A stretch of 64,000 nucleotides of DNA from QHXN01 sp963785125 (GTDB taxonomy: Bacteria; Acidobacteriota; Blastocatellia; Pyrinomonadales; Pyrinomonadaceae): positions 558,001-622,000 of the forward strand of contig CAWATU010000008.1 of the NCBI GenBank assembly GCA_963785125.1. Reading direction: 5' to 3'. Under the pieces are notes generated by a model that was given only the letters and a program-made list of their open reading frames with translations, made no database searches and had not been told where the DNA came from. Position numbers and translations under genes: made by a program. Within the stretch, counting starts at the first letter, position 1, and each line of letters starts with the position of its first letter. This document shows, piece after piece, positions 44,588 to 54,455 of this stretch.

Positions 44588-45952
44588 GGCCCCGTACTCG
44601 CGGAGTTTGCGGTAGAGGGTGCGGGCGGAGATGCCGAGAACGGCGGAGGCGCGCTCGCGGTTGCCGCTCTGTTCTTCGAGGACGCGGAGGATGTGCTGGC
44701 GTTCGAGCTGGTCGAGCGTGAGGGGTGCAGAGGCAGAGGGGACGGTTGTGCCTTCGACGTTCTGCGCAGAGACGGAGGGGAGGAGTTGGTCGGCCTCGAT
44801 GATGTCGAAGTCGGCGGCCGCGAGGGCGGCGGCGCGTTCGAGTGCGTTGCGCAGCTCGCGGACGTTGCCGGGCCAGTCGTAGGCGCCGAGCCGCTGACGC
44901 GCCTCAGTCGAGAGGTCGAGCGAGGGACGGTTGAAGCGCTCGCGGAAGAGCGTGAGGAAGTGTTCGGTGAGTGCGGGGATGTCCTCGCGCCGGTAGCGCA
45001 GCGGCGGCACGTGGAGCGAGATGACGTTGAGGCGGTAGAAGAGGTCGGCGCGGAAGCGGCCCGCCGTCACATCGTCGGCAAGGTTGCGGTTGGTGGCGGC
45101 GATGACGCGCACGTCTGCCTCGCGGTCGCGCGTGGAGCCGACGCGGCGGAAGCGCCCCTCTTCGAGAAAGCGCAGAAGCTTCACCTGTGTCTGCGCGGGC
45201 ATCTCGCCGATCTCGTCGAGGAAGAGTGTGGAGGAGTCGGCCGCTTCGATCAGTCCGCGCTTCGTCGAGGTGGCACCGGTGAAAGCCCCGCGCTCGTGGC
45301 CGAAGAACTCCGACTCGAAGAGCGTCTCGGGCAGCGCCGCGCAGTTGACCGAGATCATCGGCGAGTCGGCGCGCTGGCTGCGCGCGTGCAGGAAGCGTGC
45401 GAGCACGTCCTTGCCCGTGCCCGACTCGCCGGTGATGACGACCGTCGAGTCGGCGCGCGCGGCCGTCTCCGCCAGCGCGACTAATCCCTCGATGGCCTTG
45501 CTCTTGTAGACGAGCGCGCCGGCCACGTCCTCCGAGGGCTGCCGGACAACGTCTCTCAACGAAGCGTTCTGCCGGACGAGTCTTCGCTTCTCGTCGGCCT
45601 TGCGGATGACGGCCTCGATCTCGTCGAGCGTCGCGGGCTTCGTCAGGTAGTCGTAGGCGCCGAGCCGCATCGCCTCGATGCCGGTGCCGAGCGAGGTGTC
45701 GGCCGTGAGCATGATGACCTCGGGTGCGTCTTCGAGCTTGCGCACCTCGCGCAGGGTGTCGAGCCCCGACAGCCCCGGCATGCGAATATCTAAGAGCACC
45801 ACGTCGAAGTCATTCTTGGAGAGGGCGTCCAAAGCCTGCTCGCCCGACGCGGCGGGCATCGAGTCGAATCCCATGCGCGCGACCTGATCGGACACGAGCT
45901 TGCGCAGCACGGTGTCGTCATCGACGACCATCACGCGAATTTTTCTGTTCAT
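44585..45952 (-). CDS. NtrC-type sigma-54-dependent response regulator
   Basis: 455 aa. Receiver (1-120) with Asp55 in VVLLDIRMPGLSG and Lys105 in YLTKPAT. AAA+ domain (about 145-380) with Walker A GESGTGKD at 175-182, the sigma-54 contact loop GAFTGA at 222-227, and Walker B LFLDEIGEMP. Fis-type HTH at the end (RERASAVLGISARTLYRKLREYG). All key residues are present, so it should activate sigma-54 promoters after phosphorylation. It follows the histidine kinase after 99 bp and precedes the degenerate receiver and surface genes. Confidence 0.95.
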   Translation of the reverse strand: MNRKIRVMVVDDDTVLRKLVSDQVARMGFDSMPAASGEQALDALSKNDFDVVLLDIRMPGLSGLDTLREVRKLEDAPEVIMLTADTSLGTGIEAMRLGAYDYLTKPATLDEIEAVIRKADEKRRLVRQNASLRDVVRQPSEDVAGALVYKSKAIEGLVALAETAARADSTVVITGESGTGKDVLARFLHARSQRADSPMISVNCAALPETLFESEFFGHERGAFTGATSTKRGLIEAADSSTLFLDEIGEMPAQTQVKLLRFLEEGRFRRVGSTRDREADVRVIAATNRNLADDVTAGRFRADLFYRLNVISLHVPPLRYRREDIPALTEHFLTLFRERFNRPSLDLSTEARQRLGAYDWPGNVRELRNALERAAALAAADFDIIEADQLLPSVSAQNVEGTTVPSASAPLTLDQLERQHILRVLEEQSGNRERASAVLGISARTLYRKLREYGA

Positions 45953-46051
45953 AAGGACAGTGATAAGTGACGTGTGACAAGTACAAAGCAGGCAGAAGTT
46001 GGTCGGGAGCGCATCTTAACATTTCCGGTGCGCCGCGTGTCCACTAAGTTC

Positions 46052-47659
46052 TCACTGTTTTTCGGGAGTCCGCCTCGGGAGCCAGAGGCGGAAGCGGCTG
46101 CCCTTCCCGGGTTTGGACTCGACGGTCAGCGCGCCGCCGAGAGCTTCGGCCAGCGTGAGCGAGATGGCGAGTCCGAGCCCGGAGCCGCGGCCCGGGTCTT
46201 TGGTGGTGAAGAACGGGTCGAAGACGCGCACCAGAGTCTCGGGCGCGATGCCGGGGCCGGTGTCGGCGACCTCGACGCGCACGCGCTCGCCGTCGAGCAG
46301 CGTGGAGACATGGACAACGCCGCCCTCGCCCGCCGCGTCGAGCGCGTTGGCGAGCAGGTTATCTAAGACCTGTCGCACCATCGCCTCGTCGGTGGCGACC
46401 TCGCCTACGAGCGGGTCGGCCTCGACCTCGACGCTGACGTTCCCTTCCTCACTCCCCCGCCGCACGAAGAGCTGCGCGGCCTGCGTGACGACGCGGTTGA
46501 GATCGACGGAGTCGCGGCGCGCGCGCTTCTGGCGCGAGAGGTCGAGCAGGCCGCGCGTGATCTGCTTGCAGCGCAACGCCTGACGGACGATCTCTTCGAG
46601 GTAGTAGTCCCACTGCCTCTCAGAGGCGGCGCTCGCCGTCGCGGGGTCGGACTTGATGTCGCGTAGCGTCGCCTCGGCGCAGGTGGTGATGGCGGCGAGC
46701 GGGTTGTTGATCTCGTGCGCGACGCCCGCGGCCAACTGCCCGATGGTCGCCAGACGACGCGAGCGCGCGAGCTGCTCCTGCACCTCCGCCAGCGTCGTGA
46801 TGTCGCTCCACGTAATCACGCTCCAAGTGGAAGGAGTCTGGAAGCCGGGCTGTTGAGAGTCGTCCTGTATTGACTCCAGACTTGAGAGCGGCGCGACGGA
46901 GACGAGGTGGCGGCGGCCGTCCTCGGCCTGTAGCTCGAAGGAGCTGGTCGTGCGGGGCGTGCCCGGCCGCATGTGGTAGGCGGCGGCGCGCTCGCCGAAC
47001 AGACGCGCGAACGCCTCGGCGCAGGACATGCCGACCACGTCGGAGGGGTGGAGGCCCATCGCCTCGGCCGCGGCCATGTTGCAGCGTACGACGCGCATCC
47101 GGTCGTCGTGGACGATGATGCCGTCGGGGATGGCGTCGAAGGTCTGCTCCCAGACGCGCTTGGCGGTGCCGAGCGTGTCGAGCAGACGCGCGTTGTCGAG
47201 CGCGAGCGCGGCCATGTCGGCGAGTCCTTCCAACTGCTGCCGCTCCTCGGCGGTGAAGCGGTGATGCTCGCGGTAGCCGACGGCGAGGATGCCGAGGCTC
47301 TCGCCGCGCGCGCGCAGACGCGCAATCGCGATGTCGCGCACGCCCTCGGCGCTGTGCAGTGGGAACTCGCTGCGGGGCAGGTCGCCGGTCAGCCCGTGCA
47401 CCTCGAAGATCGGCTCGTCCGACTCCTGGTCGAAGGCGGCGGCGCGTTCGGCGAGCGCGCCGCGCACGGGGATGACGAGTTCCTGGCCGTCCCAGGCGTG
47501 GCGGAAGCCGCTCGTCGCCAGCCAGGTGATGCTGCGCTCGGCGTCGGAAAAGCTGGCGATGCTGGCCGTGTCGGCGTGCAGAATGCGCCTGACGGTCTCG
47601 ACCACCGTGTCGAGCGTGGCCGCGCCCTCCGCGCGCCTGCTGTCTCTGCTCTCTGCCAT
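46052..47659 (-). CDS. GAF-PAS sensor histidine kinase
   Basis: 535 aa, no membrane segments, so a cytosolic sensor. GAF domain (about 10-160, DTASIASFSDAERS), PAS (about 165-290, FDAIPDGIIVHDDRMRVVRCN), dimerisation with phospho-His315 in LAAGVAHEINNPLA, and ATPase with DNLLANALDAAGEG (N box), VADTGPGIAPE, FDPFFTTKDPGRGSGLGLA. Located directly before the NtrC-type gene on the same strand, so the cognate kinase. The signal sensed by GAF/PAS is unknown. Confidence 0.94.
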   Translation of the reverse strand: MAESRDSRRAEGAATLDTVVETVRRILHADTASIASFSDAERSITWLATSGFRHAWDGQELVIPVRGALAERAAAFDQESDEPIFEVHGLTGDLPRSEFPLHSAEGVRDIAIARLRARGESLGILAVGYREHHRFTAEERQQLEGLADMAALALDNARLLDTLGTAKRVWEQTFDAIPDGIIVHDDRMRVVRCNMAAAEAMGLHPSDVVGMSCAEAFARLFGERAAAYHMRPGTPRTTSSFELQAEDGRRHLVSVAPLSSLESIQDDSQQPGFQTPSTWSVITWSDITTLAEVQEQLARSRRLATIGQLAAGVAHEINNPLAAITTCAEATLRDIKSDPATASAASERQWDYYLEEIVRQALRCKQITRGLLDLSRQKRARRDSVDLNRVVTQAAQLFVRRGSEEGNVSVEVEADPLVGEVATDEAMVRQVLDNLLANALDAAGEGGVVHVSTLLDGERVRVEVADTGPGIAPETLVRVFDPFFTTKDPGRGSGLGLAISLTLAEALGGALTVESKPGKGSRFRLWLPRRTPEKQ

Positions 47660-47945
47660 CTCGCCCTTATCTTGCCAGAATCGGCCGCTGCTGTCCCTTA
47701 TATACGCTCCCCGTGGCCGTCCGGTTACAAAGCCTTGCGGCGCCGGGACGGGCCGCGTCGTAATTTTCTTTCACCTGATGCAGGCGCCCCGCCCGCCCGA
47801 AGCGACGTTTGACGCACAAACCCGCTGTTTTCCTGAGAAAGACCGACGGCACGCACCTTGCCCAGACGGGAGCGTGGGCGGTGAAGTTATGAACGTCGAA
47901 AACCAACTAACGCAGAGCGAGAAGGATGCAAGGAGGTTATTAGTC

Positions 47946-48497
47946 ATGAAGAGAGTTGTGGAAGTTTTGGGCTGGCTTACGGCGGTCGCCCTCTTCGCGT
48001 TCGCCAGCCACGCGGTCTTCGCCGCGGGGCAGACCGGGAGCGGCGGCGCGCAGGACGACTCGAACGCGCGGCGCGAGCGCACGCGCACGGCGCGGAGTCG
48101 CGAAGAGATGAGCCCGGGCTCGCTCGTCCGCCGGGCGCGCACCGTCTACGTCGTGGAGAACCGGCACGTCGAGAAGAAGTACCTCGAATACAAGCTCGGC
48201 AAGTACGACGAACTGCGCGACTGGGGCCTGATGCTCGTCGCCGACCCGGCCGCCGCTGACCTCGTCATTACCATCGACAAGACGGCGCTCAACTACATCT
48301 TCACGCTGACCGACCGGCGCACCTCCGTCATCGTCACCACCGGCAAGTGCGTCGCCGTCAACGGCCGCCTCGCCGCCGAGTATCTCGGCAAAGAGATCGT
48401 CAAGAAGATTAAGGACGTGCGCGCCTCCGGCGACGGCGGACGCCGCCGCAACCGCGACGACTCGGACGAAGACGACGAGTGGAGCGAGTCGAACTAA
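47946..48497 (+). CDS. Secreted protein of unknown function
   Basis: 183 aa from ATG at 47946, which has AAGGAGG 8 nt upstream; a longer frame (ATG 47889 or earlier) is less likely. Signal peptide VLGWLTAVALFAFASHAVFA. The mature part has an Arg-rich segment (ARRERTRTARSREEM), then a mixed domain (RRARTVYVVENRHVEKKYLEY, DWGLMLVADPAAADLVITIDK, FTLTDRRTSVIVTTGKCVAVNG) and a basic, then acidic tail. I recognise no family. Next to an outer-membrane barrel gene 40 bp downstream. Confidence 0.65.
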   Translation: MKRVVEVLGWLTAVALFAFASHAVFAAGQTGSGGAQDDSNARRERTRTARSREEMSPGSLVRRARTVYVVENRHVEKKYLEYKLGKYDELRDWGLMLVADPAAADLVITIDKTALNYIFTLTDRRTSVIVTTGKCVAVNGRLAAEYLGKEIVKKIKDVRASGDGGRRRNRDDSDEDDEWSESN

Positions 48498-48537
48498 ACT
48501 CTCTTGCCCCGCGGGCGGAAAGGTCAGGGAGAGATTT

Positions 48538-49152
48538 ATGAGTTACAGAATTTTCTTTACGCTGCTCGTCATACTCTTCGTCGCTTCGTCTGCGGCTCAG
48601 GCGCAGACGGGCGACGGGCCGGACGTTGATGCTCACCGGGCCGAGGTCGGCGCGTTCTATACGGGCGTCAATCTTGAGGGCTTCGGCGAGACGGTCAACG
48701 GCCTCGGAGGCCGCTTCGGCTACAACTTCAACCAACACCTCGCGCTGGACACCGAGTTCAGCTTCTTCCCCGAGACGCACTTCGGCAACAGCCAGTTCGG
48801 CCAGAAGACGCAGGCGTTCGCCGGTATCAAGGCCGGCGCGCGCTCAGGCCGCGTCGGACTCTTCGCCAAGTTGAGACCGGGCGTGATGTTCATCGGCGAA
48901 GTGACCTCGGGCTTCAACTGTAACAGCAGCGGCCTCGGCCAGACGTGCCGCCCGAGCCATAACAACTTCGCGCTCGACGCGGGCGGCGTCCTCGAACTCT
49001 ATCCGTCTTCGCGTACCATCGTCCGCCTCGACGCGGGCGACACCATCGTCCGCATACGCAACGCGACGCGCGGCGTCCTCGGGAGCCCGACCGCCGTCAG
49101 CGACACCACGCACAACTTCCAGTTCAGCGTCGGCTTCGGCTACAGGTTCTAG
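48538..49152 (+). CDS. Outer-membrane beta-barrel protein
   Basis: 204 aa. Signal peptide FFTLLVILFVASSAAQAQ. About eight amphipathic strands (RAEVGAFYTGVNLEG, GGRFGYNFNQHLALDTEFSFF, KTQAFAGIKAGARSGRVGLFAKLRPGVMF) and a final HNFQFSVGFGYRF with terminal Phe, the outer-membrane assembly signal. Two Cys in a loop (FNCNSSGLGQTC) may form a disulfide. OmpA-transmembrane/opacity-like fold; pore or adhesion role unknown. A perfect 20-bp terminator follows. Confidence 0.82.
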   Translation: MSYRIFFTLLVILFVASSAAQAQTGDGPDVDAHRAEVGAFYTGVNLEGFGETVNGLGGRFGYNFNQHLALDTEFSFFPETHFGNSQFGQKTQAFAGIKAGARSGRVGLFAKLRPGVMFIGEVTSGFNCNSSGLGQTCRPSHNNFALDAGGVLELYPSSRTIVRLDAGDTIVRIRNATRGVLGSPTAVSDTTHNFQFSVGFGYRF

Positions 49153-49172
49153 AGACGTTCACGATTCATGAC

Positions 49173-49216
49173 GAAGAGAGGGGCGGCCACTCGTTTGAGT
49201 GGCCGCCCCTCTCTTC
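49173..49216. terminator. Perfect 20-bp hairpin between convergent genes
   Basis: 49173-49192 pairs exactly with 49197-49216 (loop GTTT). Between the outer-membrane protein (plus) and pckA (minus); bidirectional. Confidence 0.85.
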
Positions 49217-49231
49217 AACACCCTGCGGACT

Positions 49232-50857
<1,626 letters not shown>

Positions 50858-50871
50858 AAGTTCTCCTGGTA

Positions 50872-50940
50872 AATGGTGAATGGTAAATAGTGAATAGTGG
50901 GAAGACGTAAGCCACTATTCGCTATTTACCATTCACCATT
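50872..50940. repeat. 29-bp GGTGAAT-unit stem-loop upstream of pckA
   Basis: 50872-50900 pairs with 50912-50940 in 28 of 29 positions (11-nt loop). Units of GGTGAAT, GGTAAAT, AGTGAAT are shared with the ribH/nusB element at 16083. It lies 5' of pckA (minus), so it would be in its leader if transcription starts further upstream. Confidence 0.8.
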
Positions 50941-51059
50941 CACTTCTTTGTTGACCTCTTGAACAAATTCGGGGCCGACGCACGACAGGAGCGCGTACCG
51001 GCGGCTTGGCGGCGGCGGCGCTCCTGTGGCGTTGACTGACTAGATTGTGGCCCCGTCGG

Positions 51060-51308
51060 CTATAACTGCTTGTCCTTCTCTCGCCGCTCCTCGACCAGCT
51101 CGCGCAGCGCGACCGCAAGGTCGCGGGCGGCACGTTCGAGACGTTCGGCGCAACCCTCAAGCTCTTCGACGCCGCCCGGGTTCGAGCGCGCGGCGACCGC
51201 CGCCAGCGCGTCGTCGGTCTGCGAGTTAAGACGTTCCGCCGCCGACTGCACCTCTTGCTCCGCGCGTGTAAGCGGCTTCGAGGGAGATGTTGAACCTTGT
51301 GTACTCAC
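51060..51308 (-). CDS. Small helical protein, unknown
   Basis: 82 aa from GTG at 51308. Strongly helical with heptad-like spacing (TRAEQEVQSAAERLNSQ, LEGCAERLERAARDLAVALREL) and a charged end (EERREKDKQL). The frame is open upstream to 51518, but that part is Arg/Gly-rich and not protein-like. Could be a small coiled-coil or regulatory protein. Ribosome site weak. Confidence 0.4.
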   Translation of the reverse strand: MSTQGSTSPSKPLTRAEQEVQSAAERLNSQTDDALAAVAARSNPGGVEELEGCAERLERAARDLAVALRELVEERREKDKQL

Positions 51309-51571
51309 CAAAATCAGCCCTGCTTGTAGATTAGGATTGCTCGGCCCGCGTCGGCCACCCGGCCCCGCCCGGCCCGCGCGCCTTCGGAGGTTTCCCGCGC
51401 GCCCGACAAAGATAACAGAATGAGTTCGACTCCGCCACGTCTTACCGGCCCGCGCGCACATTTCAGGGAAAGAGGCCGCCGCCCGCCTCGTGCAAAAAGG
51501 TATAATCGCGCAACACAAGCACGGCCGGAAGAAAAATCAGGTCAGGGAGCCAAAGGAGTCTGCGACCTTCG

Positions 51572-53731
51572 ATGAGAATAAAAGTGTCCGTCGTCTTCAG
51601 CCTGCTCTTCAGCCTGCTCTACAGTCTCACGGCCTCCGCGCAGGAGGTCACATCGCCTTCGGGAAAACTGTCGCTCAACTTCCGTCTGACGGAGGCGGGC
51701 GAGCCGACCTACGCCCTCTCGTTCGCGGGACGCCCCGTCGTCCTGCCAAGCAGGCTGGGCGTCGAGTTGAAGGACGCGCCCGCGCTGACGGGCGGCTTCG
51801 CCGTCGTCAACTCCGAGACCAGCGAGAAGGACGAGACGTGGGAGCCTGTGTGGGGCGAGGTGAAGTCGATACGCAACCGCTACCGCGAGCTGGCGTTGAC
51901 GCTGCAACAGAGTTCGCGAGATAAGCGGACGCTCGTCATCAGGTTCCGACTCTTCGACGACGGGCTTGGGTTCCGCTACGAATTCCCCGCGCAGGAGAAG
52001 CTGAAGTACTTCATCGTCGCGGACGAGAAGACCGAGTTCAATCTCGCGGGCGACCACAAGGCTTTCTGGATTCCGGGCGACTACGACACGAACGAGTACG
52101 CCTACTCGACGACGAAGCTCAGCGAGGTAGACGCCGCACGCGGCCGGAAGGATGTCGCCATTGCCGTCAAGTCCATCCCCGGCGACAACGTCGTGCAGAC
52201 GCCTTTGATGTTGAAGACGGCCGAAGGGCTCTACGTCAATCTCCACGAGGCGGCGCTCGTCAACTACCCGGCGATGAACCTCGCCGTCAACAGACAGACT
52301 TTCTCGCTCACCTCGCACCTCGTCCCCGATGCGCTCGACAACAAGGCTTACATGCAGACGCCCGGCCGGACGCCGTGGCGCACTGTCGTTGTCAGCGACA
52401 GGGCCGCCGACATCCTCACGTCGAAGCTCATCCTGAACCTGAACGAGCCGTCGAAGGTTGCGGACGCGCGTTGGATTAAACCCGTGAAGTACGTCGGCAT
52501 CTGGTGGGAGATGCACGTCGGCAAGGCGACGTGGAACTATGCCGACGCGGGCAACGTCAGGCTTGAAGGGATGAACTGGGCGAGTCTTAAGCCGAACGGC
52601 AGGCACGGCGCGACGACGGCGAACACGAAACGCTACATCGACTTCGCCGCCAAGCACGGCTTCGACGGCGTGCTGGTCGAGGGCTGGAACGTCGGTTGGG
52701 AGGACTGGTTCGGGAACTGGAAGGAGGAGGTCTTCGACTTCGTCACGCCCTACCCGGACTTCGACGTGGGTGAGCTACAACGCTACGCCGCCGCCAGACG
52801 CGTCAAGCTCATCATGCACCACGAGACCTCCGCCGCGGCGACCAACTACGAGCGGCGGATGGAGGCGGCCTACCGCTTCATGAAGGAGCACGGATACGAC
52901 GCGGTCAAGACCGGCTACGTCGGCCGCATCATCCCGCGCGGCGAGCACCACGACGGGCAGTGGATGGTCAACCACTACAACCGCGTGGCGGAGGCGACCG
53001 CGCGCCAACAGATCATGCTCGACGCGCACGAGCCCGTCCGGCCGACGGGCCTCCATCGCACCTACCCGAACTGGCTCGCCAACGAGGCCGCGCGCGGCAA
53101 CGAGTACAACGCGTGGAGCGAGGGCAACCCGCCCGAGCACGAGACGATACTTCCCTTCACGCGCCTGATGGGCGGGCCGATGGACTACACGCCGGGCATC
53201 TTTCAGATCAAGCTCGACGTGTACGCGCCGGGGAAGAAGGAGCAGGTGCAGACGACGCTCGTCAAGCAGTTGGCTCTCTACGTCACGCTCTACAGCCCCT
53301 TGCAGATGGCGGCCGACCTGCCCGAGAACTACGAGCGCTTCATGGACGCCTTCCAGTTCATCAAGGACGTGGCGGTGGACTGGGACGACACGCGCGTCAT
53401 CGAGGCCGAGCCGGGCGACTACCTCACCATCGCGCGCAAGGCTAAGGGGCGTGACGAGTGGTACGTCGGCGCCATCACGGACGAGTCGGCGCGCACGTCG
53501 GAGGTTTCGTTGAGCTTCCTCGCGCCGAAGCAGCAGTACGTGGCGACCGTCTACGCCGACGCCGCTGATGCGCACTGGCAGAGCAACCCGATGAAGTACC
53601 AGATCAGTAGCTCTCTCGTCAGTGAGCAGACGCGACTCAAGCTCTCGCTCGCGCCGGGCGGCGGCGCCGCGGTCAGTCTGAAGCCCGCCACGGCCGACGA
53701 CCTGAAGCGGCTCAAGCCGTACGGAAGATGA
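51572..53731 (+). CDS. Glycoside hydrolase family 97 (alpha-glucosidase/alpha-galactosidase type)
   Basis: 719 aa secreted enzyme. Signal peptide VSVVFSLLFSLLYSLTASA. GH97 N-terminal beta-sandwich (about 25-290: SPSGKLSLNFRL, DDGLGFRYEFP), central (beta/alpha)8 catalytic domain (about 300-600: KYVGIWWEMHVGKATW, GFDGVLVEGWNVGWEDW, KLIMHHETSAAATNYE) and C-terminal domain. The family is calcium-dependent and has both inverting and retaining members. AAGGAG lies 13 nt before the ATG and TATAAT at 51501-51506 may be a -10 box. Likely breaks alpha-glycans in the periplasm or outside. ATGA overlap with the next gene. Confidence 0.93.
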   Translation: MRIKVSVVFSLLFSLLYSLTASAQEVTSPSGKLSLNFRLTEAGEPTYALSFAGRPVVLPSRLGVELKDAPALTGGFAVVNSETSEKDETWEPVWGEVKSIRNRYRELALTLQQSSRDKRTLVIRFRLFDDGLGFRYEFPAQEKLKYFIVADEKTEFNLAGDHKAFWIPGDYDTNEYAYSTTKLSEVDAARGRKDVAIAVKSIPGDNVVQTPLMLKTAEGLYVNLHEAALVNYPAMNLAVNRQTFSLTSHLVPDALDNKAYMQTPGRTPWRTVVVSDRAADILTSKLILNLNEPSKVADARWIKPVKYVGIWWEMHVGKATWNYADAGNVRLEGMNWASLKPNGRHGATTANTKRYIDFAAKHGFDGVLVEGWNVGWEDWFGNWKEEVFDFVTPYPDFDVGELQRYAAARRVKLIMHHETSAAATNYERRMEAAYRFMKEHGYDAVKTGYVGRIIPRGEHHDGQWMVNHYNRVAEATARQQIMLDAHEPVRPTGLHRTYPNWLANEAARGNEYNAWSEGNPPEHETILPFTRLMGGPMDYTPGIFQIKLDVYAPGKKEQVQTTLVKQLALYVTLYSPLQMAADLPENYERFMDAFQFIKDVAVDWDDTRVIEAEPGDYLTIARKAKGRDEWYVGAITDESARTSEVSLSFLAPKQQYVATVYADAADAHWQSNPMKYQISSSLVSEQTRLKLSLAPGGGAAVSLKPATADDLKRLKPYGR

Positions 53732-54378
53732 TGAGCGAGGCGCCGGGCAGGGAGGAGTTCAAGGCGAGCGAGTGGCGCGTCATCGAGGCGCACCGCACGC
53801 CGCGGAGCGTGCAGCGTCTGCTCACGGGGATGAGGTACAACCGCGAGCGGGAGGGCGGGACGCTCCGCAGTTTCCGCGAAGTCCTGCGCCGCGGCGAGGC
53901 TCATTGTCTGGAGGCGGCGCTCGTCGCGGCCGTCATCCTGGAGCAGCACGGCTACCCGCCGCTGCTCTTGAGCCTTGAGTCGCAGGACTTGCTCGACCAC
54001 GTCCTCTTCGTCTACCGGCGGGAGGGGCGCTGGGGTTCCGTGGCGCGCTCGCGCGATCTGGGCTTGCACGGGCGGCGGCCGGTCTTCCGCAGTCTACGCC
54101 ACCTCGCCTACAGCTACTTCGAGTCCTACGTGGACACGACGGCGCGCCTCACCGGCTACGGGCTGGCGAGCATGTACGAGCTGGGCGGCTACGACTGGCG
54201 CTTCTCGCCGCGCAACGTCTGGAAGGTCGAGCGCCACCTGCAAGTGATCCCGCACAAGCCCCTGCCCTCCTCCGAGCGCCGCTACCGCCAACTCCTCGCC
54301 CGCTATGAAGAGTGGCACGCGCGCCACCCCGACCGCTCCCCCGACTACTTCGACAGCCGCGTCAATTGGGTGCGTTGA
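53728..54378 (+). CDS. Transglutaminase-like protein
   Basis: 216 aa, cytosolic. The pattern GEAHCLEAALVAAVILEQHGYPP (Cys at about residue 59), then LDHVLFVYRREGRW (His) and SRDLG (Asp) fits the Cys-His-Asp triad of transglutaminase/papain-like folds, in the order expected. Probably a cysteine peptidase or amide-forming relative; no substrate clue. Its ATG overlaps the GH97 stop, so co-translated. A CCGTGAA-unit stem follows its stop. Confidence 0.65.
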   Translation: MMSEAPGREEFKASEWRVIEAHRTPRSVQRLLTGMRYNREREGGTLRSFREVLRRGEAHCLEAALVAAVILEQHGYPPLLLSLESQDLLDHVLFVYRREGRWGSVARSRDLGLHGRRPVFRSLRHLAYSYFESYVDTTARLTGYGLASMYELGGYDWRFSPRNVWKVERHLQVIPHKPLPSSERRYRQLLARYEEWHARHPDRSPDYFDSRVNWVR

Positions 54379-54380
54379 GG

Positions 54381-54455
54381 GAGCGTGAACCGTGAACTGT
54401 GACAAGAGAAAGCATCCTTATCTCGTCACGGTTTACGGTTCACGATTCACGCTCC
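54381..54455. terminator. CCGTGAA-unit stem-loop between convergent genes
   Basis: Left arm AGCGTGAA-CCGTGAA-CTGTGAC, right arm the complement of AGCGTGAA-TCGTGAA-CCGTAAA-CCGTGACGAG. The right arm has one extra heptamer. The distal end supplies the TGA of the TPR-type gene (minus). Same unit as the 26450 and 2362 elements. Confidence 0.75.

Noticed and set aside
50941..51571. tRNA or other RNA gene in the region between pckA and GH97
   Set aside because: No cloverleaf or TTCGAATC-type T-loop seen; only the stem-loop, a small ORF and a TATAAT-like site.
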